The notes under the pieces: generated by a model | Seen by the model: only the letters and a program-made list of their open reading frames with translations | What the model was told of the DNA's origin: nothing | Databases searched by the model: none | Position numbers and translations under genes: made by a program | In this document: in pieces, positions 8,329 to 16,395 of the stretch | Position numbering within the stretch: position 1 is the first letter of the stretch | Layout: each line of letters opens with the position of its first letter | Assembly (NCBI RefSeq): GCF_000209655.1 | Contig: NC_015458.1 | Location: 2,852,001-2,916,000, forward strand | Length of the DNA stretch: 64,000 bases | DNA from: Pusillimonas sp. T7-7 | Lineage (GTDB): Bacteria > Pseudomonadota > Gammaproteobacteria > Burkholderiales > Burkholderiaceae_B | Reading direction: 5' to 3'

Positions 8329-9084
8329 CTATCCGTGTATCTTGCTTATGTGAGCTTCGAACGCACTTTTGAGTATTCCCGCATCATTCCCTGGATTCAC
8401 CAACTGGAATCCTTGCTTAATGCGTATCTGGCACATATCTCCATCAGCGCAATAAATCCCTGTCGCAAGACCATACGCCACCGCCTTTTTACGAACCATT
8501 TCGATAATGTTCGCAACCTCCCCTTGGGGATTGCAGTCAACACTACCGCCATAACTCAAACTCAAATCGTTAGGACCAATAAAAACGCCATCAATGCCCG
8601 GGACACTCAGTATTTCGTCCAAATTATCAACGGCCTGCTTGGACTCGATCATGATGAAAACAAGTATCTCGTCATTGGCGTGAGTGAAATAGTCGGCCCC
8701 GCCATACAGCAAGCCCCTGGGCGGTCCATAGGACCGTGCCCCCATCGGTGGATACCGGCATGCAGCGACAACCGACCGGGCAATGTCTGCGGTGTCAACT
8801 TGAGGACAAATCACCCCATAAGCGCCCGCATCCAGTATGCGCATGATCTCTACCGCATTTGATCCACTGGGCCGCCCGATCGGTATGGCGTTTGTGGTGG
8901 AAATAGCCTGGAACATCGACAGCATTTGCGCATAATCCATCATGCCATGTTGCAGATCGACGGTTACCGCATCAAACCCACAATTCGCTATAACCTCGGC
9001 ACTGAACGAAGAGGGGATAGATGCCCAGGCATTGACCACCGTTCTATTGGCTTGAAGTAACGCCTTGATGGTGTTTTGTCTCAT
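8329..9084 (-). CDS. HpcH/HpaI-family aldolase
   Basis: 251-residue class II (metal-dependent) pyruvate aldolase-like enzyme. Motifs include TVDLQHGMMDY near the start, IGRPSG, VICPQVDTADIA with the substrate-binding region, and IMIESKQAVDN followed by FIGPNDLSLSYG, where the Glu and Asp bind the metal. The family cleaves 2-oxo-4-hydroxy acids to pyruvate plus an aldehyde. It is the last gene of a minus-strand cluster with a Bug receptor, an SDR and a ThDP enzyme, so it likely acts late in the breakdown of an imported hydroxy- or keto-acid. The substrate is unknown. Confidence 0.88.
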   Translation of the reverse strand: MRQNTIKALLQANRTVVNAWASIPSSFSAEVIANCGFDAVTVDLQHGMMDYAQMLSMFQAISTTNAIPIGRPSGSNAVEIMRILDAGAYGVICPQVDTADIARSVVAACRYPPMGARSYGPPRGLLYGGADYFTHANDEILVFIMIESKQAVDNLDEILSVPGIDGVFIGPNDLSLSYGGSVDCNPQGEVANIIEMVRKKAVAYGLATGIYCADGDMCQIRIKQGFQLVNPGNDAGILKSAFEAHISKIHG

Positions 9085-9100
9085 TTTTTACCTATTGGAC

Positions 9101-10063
9101 TCAATTCACTCTGGGCAAGTTTGCGTCTTTGATTGCCTTACCCATGATCTCGTAACCATCGGCCAGAGCCTGCTTGTATTCAGCCCCTGTCAGAGCAGCT
9201 GGGTCAACGCCAATAGCCTTGAAATTCTTTTGGACCTGAGGCTCTTTCATAGCAGTCAATGCGGCGGATTCAAGCACCTTGACATGCTCTGGTGATGTAC
9301 CTTTGGGTGCAGCAAGACCCAACCATGAATCGATCTCGACGGGGAAGCCTTGTTCCTTGATGGTGGGAACATCGGGTTGCTCGGGCCATCGGATAGGGCT
9401 TGCCGAAGCCAGCATACGTATTTTTCCGGTGGCGATATGCGGAAGAATATCTGACGGGTTCTGAACAATGACATCGACTTGTCCGCTCAACAGCCCAATC
9501 ACCGTCTCCGCACCCGACTTGTACAGAATTTGCTCAAACTTCCCGCCCGATACCTTTGCCAGTTCAAACATGGCCAAGTTGTTGGGGGCAGACGGAGCGC
9601 CAAAGAAAAGGCCCTCTCCCTTCTTGGCCGCATCAACCAAGTCCTGGATATCCTTGTATGGCGAGTCGGCGCGAACAGCGACACCATACCGGAACCGACC
9701 AAAACCCGCCACGAACTCAAAATCGTCGATCGTATATGGAACGTTCATGAGGTGGGGCGCGATCGCTACGGTACTGTATGTAACAACGCCGAATGTATAA
9801 CCATCATTTTTTTGGCGAGTCAGATACGTAGGCCCCATCGTACCCATCGCACCCGGCTTGTTGACGACCACGATCGACTGTTTCAGAAACGCTTCCATGC
9901 CACTGGCCAATTGTCGGGACGCGACATCGGTGTTGCCGCCTGCCCCGTAATTAACCACCAGATTGATGGCCCCCTCGGGAAACGATGCAGCCATGCTCAT
10001 TCCCGATAGCCCTAAAGCCAGCCCTAGCGTCGCGCCCAATTTATATAAATTTTGTCTCAACAT
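9101..10063 (-). CDS. Bug/TctC-family periplasmic substrate-binding protein
   Basis: 320-residue extracytoplasmic receptor of the tripartite tricarboxylate transporter type. A signal peptide ends at about MSMAASFPEG. Typical family blocks are INLVVNYGAGGNTD near the N-terminus, KPGAMGTMGPTYL and FKAIGVDPAALTGAEY near the end. No TctA or TctB membrane genes are adjacent, which is common in Bordetella-like genomes where orphan Bug receptors are numerous. Its place between the aldolase and SDR genes suggests it binds the same organic acid that the operon degrades. The ligand is unknown. Confidence 0.92.
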   Translation of the reverse strand: MLRQNLYKLGATLGLALGLSGMSMAASFPEGAINLVVNYGAGGNTDVASRQLASGMEAFLKQSIVVVNKPGAMGTMGPTYLTRQKNDGYTFGVVTYSTVAIAPHLMNVPYTIDDFEFVAGFGRFRYGVAVRADSPYKDIQDLVDAAKKGEGLFFGAPSAPNNLAMFELAKVSGGKFEQILYKSGAETVIGLLSGQVDVIVQNPSDILPHIATGKIRMLASASPIRWPEQPDVPTIKEQGFPVEIDSWLGLAAPKGTSPEHVKVLESAALTAMKEPQVQKNFKAIGVDPAALTGAEYKQALADGYEIMGKAIKDANLPRVN

Positions 10064-10099
10064 ATTTTTCCTAAGCGTTGTGTAGTAAATGTCTGCCTG

Positions 10100-10852
10100 C
10101 TATGGCATGTAAAAGCCGCCGTTGATGTCGATAACGGCTCCATTGATGAACCCCGAACTGTCTTGGCACAGAAAGGCGATTGCATCACCAACCTCTTCAG
10201 GCGTACCCAGCCGGCGCACAGGAATTGCCTGTGCATACTGCTCATTCACTTCAGGGCCCGCCTGCATAGCCATCTCGGTAAGAATGCGCCCCGGTGCAAC
10301 GCAGTTGGTCGTAATGCCGAATGGCCCCATTTCTGATGCAATCGCCCGAGACAGGCCAAGCACGGCCGACTTGGAGGCCATGTAGCTGATACCCGCAACG
10401 ATCGACTTGGATCGTCCCGCCAGAGACGATATGTTCACGATGCGCCCGAACTGCCGTGCTTTCATAGCTGGCACACATAGTTGACACAGCTTGATGATTG
10501 CTTTGACATTGACCTCCATGACGACGTCCCATTCTGTGTCTGATACCTCAAGCAGACCGCTGGACTTTCCGTTTATCTTGGGAGAAATGCCCGCGTTGTT
10601 GACAAGAATCGACACCTCGCCAAGTTCCGTGCAGATTTGTTTCAGGCACGCGGCAACAGCGGCAGCGTCGGTTACGTCAAGCGTATACAGCCGAACGAAC
10701 TGTCGATACTCCTGGGGAATCAAGGCGGCCATATCGACAGCGCTGCGATCCACCATCGCGACCGAACGCCCGGCCTTCAGCAGGGCCAACGTTGCTGCCA
10801 AGCCAATACCTTTTCCCGCCCCCGTTACCAGGGCTACACGCCGTGTGCTCAT
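10100..10852 (-). CDS. Short-chain dehydrogenase/reductase
   Basis: Classical SDR of 250 residues. The Rossmann dinucleotide motif TGAGKGIG is at 10-17, NNAGIS at 85-90, the catalytic Ser near 143 and the YxxxK pair at Tyr157/Lys161. It overlaps the upstream ThDP-enzyme gene by 4 bp (ATGA), so the two are translationally coupled. FabG-like sequence does not imply fatty acid synthesis here; the operon context suggests oxidation or reduction of a hydroxy-acid or carbinol produced by the ThDP enzyme. Confidence 0.9.
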   Translation of the reverse strand: MSTRRVALVTGAGKGIGLAATLALLKAGRSVAMVDRSAVDMAALIPQEYRQFVRLYTLDVTDAAAVAACLKQICTELGEVSILVNNAGISPKINGKSSGLLEVSDTEWDVVMEVNVKAIIKLCQLCVPAMKARQFGRIVNISSLAGRSKSIVAGISYMASKSAVLGLSRAIASEMGPFGITTNCVAPGRILTEMAMQAGPEVNEQYAQAIPVRRLGTPEEVGDAIAFLCQDSSGFINGAVIDINGGFYMP

Positions 10853-12588
10853 GTTGGAACCTTTGCGTCGGGGGTATAGAAAGTGATGGGCGGGAATGCA
10901 TTTTCATCACAGATGACCTCAATCAGCGTGGTCTTGTCGCCCTGGCGTGCCTGTTCCAGTGCACCGGCCAGGTCTGCGGGATTCGTCACACGCACGCCAT
11001 TGCAGCCGCAGCTGTGTGCAATAGCAGCATGATCGACGGACGCAAAATGCACCGCCGATGTATGCGCCCCGAACTTTACATTTTCCGCATGCTTCTGATA
11101 ACCCAGGATCCCGTTATTGATCAGGATGAGCGTTACCTTGATGTTCATCCGTGCGGCTGTTTCAAGTTCCGCCCATACATGGCCGAAACCACCGTCCCCC
11201 ACCAAGCAATACACCTCGGCGTCGGGGCGTGCTTCTTTGGCGCCCATTGCCATAGGGAAACCCCAGCCCAAACCCGCGAGCCCGCGAGGTGTAATAAAGC
11301 GTTGACCCGCCCTGAGCGCTGTCAAGCCGTTGGCAATCCAGATCGACGAATAACTGGCATCCGCTACCACAACGGAGTCTTCGGTAAGAATGTTTTGCAA
11401 CTCATGCATGATCCGCTCTGGCCGGATAGGTTGCGCATTCGACGTGCGCACTGCCAACGATTCGGACAGACCCTTTTCTTTACCTGCGGCGATGACGGCT
11501 TCAGTTTGAGCGCGCTGGGATGCACGCAATGAAAGGTCCTGCTCCTTAAGGGCGAGCAGCAAGGCATCCAGTGTCAGACTGGCATCGCCAACCAAGCGCT
11601 CTGATTCATAGTTGCGTCCCGCTTCGTGTCCATCCACATCCAAATGGATGTAGATGGCATTCTTGGGGTAAAGCTGCCATGAATCCGTTGCATTTTGGTT
11701 TGTTCGCGTGCCAACCAGAAGGATCACGTCGGCGTTCGCTACTAATGGCCGTTGATAGCGGGTTGTACTGTTGGGCCCCATGAAATAGCCCACTACACCC
11801 ACAGACAAAGGATGTTGCTCGTTGACCGCGCCCTTGCCCATAACGGTGGTTGCAATGGGTAGATGAGCGTCTTCCTGCAAGGCAGTCAGCGCCTGATAGG
11901 CGCCCGAAATATGCGCCCCACCACCCGCAATGACCAAGGGTTTACGCGCCTTGGCCAACAGTACCGCAGCACGCGCCACTGATTCGGGCGAAGCCACGGT
12001 TCGATCCAGTGGAAAGCGCCCTAACGAATGCTGGCGAGAACTATCCGCAGCAGGCTCGAGCAGCAAGTCAGCCGGCAGCATCAATGCGACCGGACCCGGC
12101 CTGCCGGAACACGCAACCGCGAAAGCCTGATCGATGTAGTCATCCACGCGGGAGGCGTCGGTGATACGGCGAACCCATTTGGTAACGGGTTGGAAAAGAC
12201 CTATATGGTCCAGATCCTGAAAGGCATTTTTATCAGTCTGATTCCGCGCCACATCCTGGACCAGCGCAATAACCGGGATGGAGACCTTCAGCGCTTCGGC
12301 CAGCGGCGCAACCAGCAAAGTGGCGGCAGGCCCATTTTGCGCGGTCACTATGGCAGGTGTATTGGTCATGCGTGCATATGCATCGGCCATATAGCCGCCT
12401 GCATTTTCCGTTCTGTACGCAACCTGCTTCAAGCCACCCTGTTCGGCGGCAAGGTGCAGCATGCTGGGCAAGCTTTGTCCAAATGTAGTGGTAATGCCAT
12501 GCCGTTTAAGCGCCCGCACAATCGCATGAGCTACTGTATTCGATTGCACAAGCCCGTTCGCGGTCAAGGGAGTAAGCGTTGTTTGCAC
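10849..12588 (-). CDS. Thiamine diphosphate-dependent enzyme (acetolactate synthase-like)
   Basis: 579-residue member of the acetolactate synthase, benzoylformate decarboxylase and carboligase superfamily. The N-terminal pyrimidine-binding domain has the activating glutamate in YRTENAGGYMADAYA (Glu61). The C-terminal domain has the ThDP motif VGDGGFGHVW with GDG at 464-466 and NN at about 491-492. No regulatory small subunit gene is nearby and the gene is catabolic in context, so an anabolic IlvB role is unlikely. It could decarboxylate or ligate a 2-oxo acid. It is the first gene of the operon, preceded by a 22-bp palindrome. Confidence 0.88.
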   Translation of the reverse strand: MQTTLTPLTANGLVQSNTVAHAIVRALKRHGITTTFGQSLPSMLHLAAEQGGLKQVAYRTENAGGYMADAYARMTNTPAIVTAQNGPAATLLVAPLAEALKVSIPVIALVQDVARNQTDKNAFQDLDHIGLFQPVTKWVRRITDASRVDDYIDQAFAVACSGRPGPVALMLPADLLLEPAADSSRQHSLGRFPLDRTVASPESVARAAVLLAKARKPLVIAGGGAHISGAYQALTALQEDAHLPIATTVMGKGAVNEQHPLSVGVVGYFMGPNSTTRYQRPLVANADVILLVGTRTNQNATDSWQLYPKNAIYIHLDVDGHEAGRNYESERLVGDASLTLDALLLALKEQDLSLRASQRAQTEAVIAAGKEKGLSESLAVRTSNAQPIRPERIMHELQNILTEDSVVVADASYSSIWIANGLTALRAGQRFITPRGLAGLGWGFPMAMGAKEARPDAEVYCLVGDGGFGHVWAELETAARMNIKVTLILINNGILGYQKHAENVKFGAHTSAVHFASVDHAAIAHSCGCNGVRVTNPADLAGALEQARQGDKTTLIEVICDENAFPPITFYTPDAKVPT

Positions 12589-12618
12589 TGATAAGTCCTA
12601 TAGTGAGCCAATTATTAT

Positions 12619-12640
12619 TTTATATTTTATAAAATATAAA
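12619..12640. promoter_or_regulatory. Perfect 22-bp AT palindrome (candidate GntR operator)
   Basis: The half-site TTTATATTTTA is followed directly by its reverse complement, centred between 12629 and 12630. It lies 30 bp upstream of the ThDP-enzyme start and in the shared region with the divergent GntR gene, the usual place for an FCD-type GntR operator. Perfect symmetry over 22 bp in a GC-rich genome is unlikely by chance, but AT-richness lowers its weight. Confidence 0.55.
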
Positions 12641-12700
12641 GGAGTCTATAATACGTAAGTACAACTTTCGGCTCCACTAGGGTTTTTACCCATAAACAAT

Positions 12701-12733
12701 AAAAAGCCTGGCGCACACACTGGGCGCCAGGCT
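12701..12733 (-). terminator. Hairpin with U-run on the minus strand
   Basis: AGCCTGGCGC (12705-12714) and GCGCCAGGCT (12724-12733) form a perfect 10-bp stem with a 9-base loop. On the minus strand the stem is followed by TTTTT, the form of an intrinsic terminator. No minus-strand gene lies immediately upstream, so it may block antisense transcription into the ThDP operon, or act as a stem in the leader of the plus-strand GntR message. Confidence 0.6.
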
Positions 12734-12760
12734 GCATCAGAACTGTCTGGGACTATTTCC

Positions 12761-13432
12761 GTGACCACCAACTCCACGCCCTTTACCCGAGAAAACATTA
12801 CGACGCTTATCTACAAGCGTCTGAAAAACAAGTTGATGACGGGCGGTTATAAACCAGGTGACGTCATGCTCCTACGCGTTATCAGTGAAGAACTCGGTGT
12901 TAGTCAGACCCCCGTACGAGAAGCCCTGCTGCAACTGGTGTCAGAACGGACACTGAACATGGAGCGCGGAAAATCCATCACCGTGCCCGTTTTCGACAAG
13001 AAACGGCTCCAAGACCTAAGGGCGATTCGCTTGAAGCTGGAAGTCATGGCAGCGGAATATGCAGTACAAAACATCACGGATGCGGATATCGACGAGCTGG
13101 CGGCCACCCACCATAGGATGATGCAGTGCAAGCTGAACGAAGAGAGGGAAGGCACCCTGCTGCATAACTTCGAGTTCCATTCGACACTTTATGCCGCCTC
13201 GCAGATGCCTGATCTGATTGCAATTATTGAAGGTCTGTGGGCCCAGACGGGCCCATCGCTCACTTACTTATATCAGCCACCCTTCATTCACAGCCAGGGA
13301 GCCCACCCGCATCTGCTCGTAATCGACGCCCTGAAAAAACGCGATACTGAAGGGGTGGTCACGGCCATTGTGGATGACGTCAATCAATATGGTTCGGCAC
13401 TCATGCAGCGCCTGCCGGAAGAGATTGCGTAA
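12761..13432 (+). CDS. GntR-family (FCD) transcriptional regulator
   Basis: 223-residue regulator. The N-terminal winged helix includes the recognition region VISEELGVSQTPVREAL (about residues 47-63), and the C-terminal all-helical FCD domain carries the usual His and Asp ligand positions (for example HNFEFHSTL). The start is GTG; the next Met lies inside the DNA-binding domain. It is divergent from the aldolase/Bug/SDR/ThDP operon and probably represses it by binding the 12619-12640 palindrome until the substrate is present. The ligand is unknown. Confidence 0.88.
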   Translation: MTTNSTPFTRENITTLIYKRLKNKLMTGGYKPGDVMLLRVISEELGVSQTPVREALLQLVSERTLNMERGKSITVPVFDKKRLQDLRAIRLKLEVMAAEYAVQNITDADIDELAATHHRMMQCKLNEEREGTLLHNFEFHSTLYAASQMPDLIAIIEGLWAQTGPSLTYLYQPPFIHSQGAHPHLLVIDALKKRDTEGVVTAIVDDVNQYGSALMQRLPEEIA

Positions 13433-13876
13433 CTTGTTACGTATAACAAGCACAGCAGAATTCGCTAAGCTAGCCATCGCTGCATTTCGACGATTTCAAT
13501 CGGGGCGTGCCAGCTTCAGGGCGGTCGATTGCCTGGTTTTATTTTCGTCGAGCTCATCCGCAATACGGCGTTTCATGTGCGAAACCTTGCAATAAAAGTA
13601 TCACGCAATATAAGTCAGATTTTATCTTTGGGTAGACGACATAGAGGTGACGCTGTGCTGTAATGCACATTACAACCATGTTGTTGTGTGCTACCGGCAG
13701 AACAGAGAGGCCCAATGAAGCAGCCACTGAAAGGCATTTCACCGCTTTCCTTCTACGGCTCGGCCATTATTGCCATTGGGCGCTGGCGTGTGCGGCGAGT
13801 CCCCGGGGCTCATGATGCTCACCGACAACAACAGACTCCACAATACCGATAACAGCTTTAGTTACTACCAGCAATC
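13433..13876 (+). other. 444-bp spacer with a frameshifted small ORF
   Basis: No intact gene was recognised. An ATG at 13715 with a good ribosome site (AGAGAGG) begins MKQPLKGISPLSFYGSAI and closes at 13852. If one G in the run near 13780 is ignored, the frame instead continues through GESPGLMMLTDNNRL and stops at 13880, overlapping the hydrolase ATG as ATGA. This could be a frameshifted coupled leader protein or the fused ends of a deleted gene. A 26-codon minus-strand frame at 13496-13576 is not supported as a gene. Confidence 0.3.
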
Positions 13877-14803
13877 ATGAGCATCCGATTTTCACCATAC
13901 TTGCCGCACAGATCCAGTACCGTCGAACAACTCACAATCCGAGGTGCCGTACCCTATCGCATTCGGCGATGGGCTCCTGAACATGGTTCTTCACATAACG
14001 CGCCCCCGCTCCTCCTTACCCATGGCTGGATGGACGTCGGAGCATCTTTTCAACGCTGCGTCGACTATCTTTCCGCCGGGCGGGAAGTCATTGCATTGGA
14101 CTGGCGGGGATTCGGTGGAAGCAGGAGTGAGCAACCCATCGACAGTTACTGGTTCCATGACTACTACGCTGACCTTGATGCGATAATCGACTATATATCG
14201 CCGACCTTTCCCATTGATTTGCTTGGTCATAGCATGGGTGGCAACATTTCGATGACATATGCGGGTGCGTGCCCAACGCGAATTCGCCGCTTGATCAACA
14301 TTGAGGGCTTCGGACTTGCTAAATCCGACCCATCCGAAGCACCAGCCAGGCTTTCCCGATGGCTTTCAGAGCTAAAGTCTCCGATGTCTTTGCGATCTTT
14401 TTCAAATGAACAAGATATTGTCGATCACTTGAGAATCAGAAGCCCGCGACTCGATAAAGAGTATGGCATATGGCTCGCACGCCAGTGGGCGGAGCTTCAA
14501 CCAGATGGCCGCTGGCACCTGGCAGCCGATGCCGCGCACAAGCGCGTAAACCCCATTCTTTATCAGAGTGAGGAGACCATTTCCACGTGGTCAGAAATCC
14601 AGGCTCCTATGCTTTGGGTTGAAGGCGAACGTACTGACCATGATCGCCGGAACGGTGCCAAATATCCCCGTTCCGAATTCGAAGAACGACTGAAAAAAGT
14701 ACGGTCTGTTGAACGCAGGGTTATCCATCAGGCTGGCCATATGATCCATCTTGACCAACCCGAAGCTCTGGCCGCAGCCATAGAAGACTTCCTTTCCCAG
14801 TAA
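13877..14803 (+). CDS. Alpha/beta hydrolase
   Basis: 308-residue serine hydrolase of the alpha/beta fold. The oxyanion region is THGWMDVGASFQ, the nucleophile elbow is GHSMGG (Ser about 121) and the catalytic His lies in HQAGHMIHLDQPE near the C-terminus. No signal peptide is visible, so it is likely cytoplasmic. It resembles epoxide-hydrolase or esterase-type proteins, but the substrate cannot be assigned. The neighbouring DNA is littered with gene fragments, and it has no clear operon partner. Confidence 0.85.
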   Translation: MSIRFSPYLPHRSSTVEQLTIRGAVPYRIRRWAPEHGSSHNAPPLLLTHGWMDVGASFQRCVDYLSAGREVIALDWRGFGGSRSEQPIDSYWFHDYYADLDAIIDYISPTFPIDLLGHSMGGNISMTYAGACPTRIRRLINIEGFGLAKSDPSEAPARLSRWLSELKSPMSLRSFSNEQDIVDHLRIRSPRLDKEYGIWLARQWAELQPDGRWHLAADAAHKRVNPILYQSEETISTWSEIQAPMLWVEGERTDHDRRNGAKYPRSEFEERLKKVRSVERRVIHQAGHMIHLDQPEALAAAIEDFLSQ

Positions 14804-14815
14804 GCCTGTGTTCAC

Positions 14816-14989
14816 AATTACGCTGACTATGCGCTGAGTAAACAGTTCCAACAAGGGCTGGACCAGCTGATCGCAATAGGTCGCGAACAGCCCAGCGCGA
14901 TCATGGGATCACGACGCATTGATCCAGCAAAGCTGACGCCCGGCGCTCTTGTTCAATCGGATCAGACCATACGATATCCGGGCGTATGA
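14816..14989 (+). pseudogene. DUF488 protein remnant with internal deletion
   Basis: The frame reads NYADYALSKQFQQGLDQLIA, then REQPSAIMGSRRI and DPAKLTPGALVQ, ending at TGA. This matches my recollection of the C-terminal part of DUF488 proteins, but the segment with the conserved CAEA and CHR motifs that should follow AIM is absent, and no start or N-terminal part is present. The hexamer ATCATG at the junction could be the scar of a deletion between short direct repeats. It is non-functional. Confidence 0.55.
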
Positions 14990-15050
14990 AAACTTGCCCG
15001 GCCTCGGTTGAGACTAAAGACCGTCCGTACTACAACAATCTTCTGGGCAA

Positions 15051-16133
15051 TCAAGTAAGCGCGTTGGGATTCACCGCCCTGTCGTACTGTATGGGCCAAC
15101 TGTTGACGCCATCAAGTTCCTGCTGAGCACGCAGAGGCCAATAAGGGTCTCGCAGCAAGGCTCGCGCCAAAAAGATCAGATCAGCCTGGCCCGATGCAAG
15201 AATGTCTTCAGCCTGCTGAGGCTCGGTAATCAAGCCAACCGCAGCCGTTGCAATATTGGCCCCCTTACGCACGGCGGCAGCCAAAGGCGCCTGGAAGCCA
15301 GGCGCCGCCGGGCCGCGTGAATCGGGCACTACAGAGCCGCTGGAGCAATCAACCAGATCAACACCGGCTGAGGCCAACAAGCTGGCAAAAGCGATCGAGT
15401 CTTCCACACTCCACCCGCCGTCTATCCAATCCGTGGCCGATATGCGCACAAACAAAGGCAGATGATCGGGCCATACCTCGCGCACAGCCTTCGTCAACTG
15501 CAATGGGAAAGCGATGCGCTGTTCGAACCCTCCGCCATAATCATCATTACGGGTATTGGATAGCGGCGACAGAAACTGATGCAGCAAGTAGCCGTGCCCC
15601 ATATGCAGCTCAAGCACCTCGAAGCCTGCTGCCAGACTGCGCTGGGCTGCATCGGTAAACTCATTGATGACACGGTGTATGTCTTGCACCGTCATTTCGC
15701 GCGGAACTGTGTATATATCATTGAAGGGTGTATTGCTTGGCCCTACGGTGGACCACCCGCCTTCGTGCACGGGCACAGCGTTCCGCCCCAACCAGGGCAC
15801 CTGGGTCGAACCCTTGCGGCCTGCGTGCGCCAGCTGAATTGCCGGCGCGGCGCCCTGACTCTTTACAAACTCCGTGATCTGACGAAACTGGTCGACCTGG
15901 GCAGAGTTCCATATACCGATGTCTTTGTCGGAGATGCGTGCATCAGGGGCGACAGACGCGGCCTCGACCATCACCAGCCCTGCCCCGCCTACTGCGCGAC
16001 TGCCCAAATGTACGACATGCCAGGTATTGGGCATACCATCGTCAGCCGAGTACTGGCACATGGGCGATACGCCAACACGGTTCTTCAGGACAACGCCACG
16101 ACATGAATATGGAGAAAAAAGCTTGGAACTCAT
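15051..16133 (-). CDS. Old Yellow Enzyme, YqjM/NamA-type NADH:flavin oxidoreductase
   Basis: 360-residue FMN-dependent ene-reductase. The YqjM-class features are visible: SPMCQYSADDG with the redox-tuning Cys26, the QLAHAGRKG active-site His pair, FEVLELHMGHGYLLHQF, and YGGGFEQR before the FMN phosphate region. These enzymes reduce activated C=C bonds of enals, enones or nitro compounds with NADPH. The gene stands alone between remnants on both sides. The family is firm and the physiological substrate unknown. Confidence 0.92.
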   Translation of the reverse strand: MSSKLFSPYSCRGVVLKNRVGVSPMCQYSADDGMPNTWHVVHLGSRAVGGAGLVMVEAASVAPDARISDKDIGIWNSAQVDQFRQITEFVKSQGAAPAIQLAHAGRKGSTQVPWLGRNAVPVHEGGWSTVGPSNTPFNDIYTVPREMTVQDIHRVINEFTDAAQRSLAAGFEVLELHMGHGYLLHQFLSPLSNTRNDDYGGGFEQRIAFPLQLTKAVREVWPDHLPLFVRISATDWIDGGWSVEDSIAFASLLASAGVDLVDCSSGSVVPDSRGPAAPGFQAPLAAAVRKGANIATAAVGLITEPQQAEDILASGQADLIFLARALLRDPYWPLRAQQELDGVNSWPIQYDRAVNPNALT

Positions 16134-16187
16134 AAAAGACCATCAGAAATTAGGTGAATGGCTGAATGCCACAAGCGACCAGGTCGA

Positions 16188-16392
16188 CTATCCTTGTTTA
16201 CTTAGCTTACGCCCGCCATATTCGGCAAGACCAATCCCCACAAGAATCATGGCCAGGGAAACTCCATGATAAACATGGAACTCCTCGCCAATCAGGGGGA
16301 CCGCCAGCAACGCTCCCCAAATGGGCAGCAGGTTTATGAACAAACCGGCCCGATTCGCACCGATCAACCCTGCATATCTGGAAATTAGACTC
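16188..16392 (-). pseudogene. EamA/DMT transporter C-terminal remnant
   Basis: The last 60-odd codons of an EamA-family drug/metabolite transporter remain, reading SRYAGLIGANRAGLFINLL and then IWGALLAVPLIGEEF, the ninth and tenth helices of the usual ten. Everything upstream is missing; within about 10 bp the frame meets the 3' end of the epimerase gene on the same strand. The deletion seems to have joined the two genes. Confidence 0.75.
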
Positions 16393-16395
16393 AGG

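Noticed and set aside
8267..8330. Terminator between convergent lipoprotein and aldolase genes
   Set aside because: GC-rich partial stems exist but there is no stable hairpin with a U-run on either strand.
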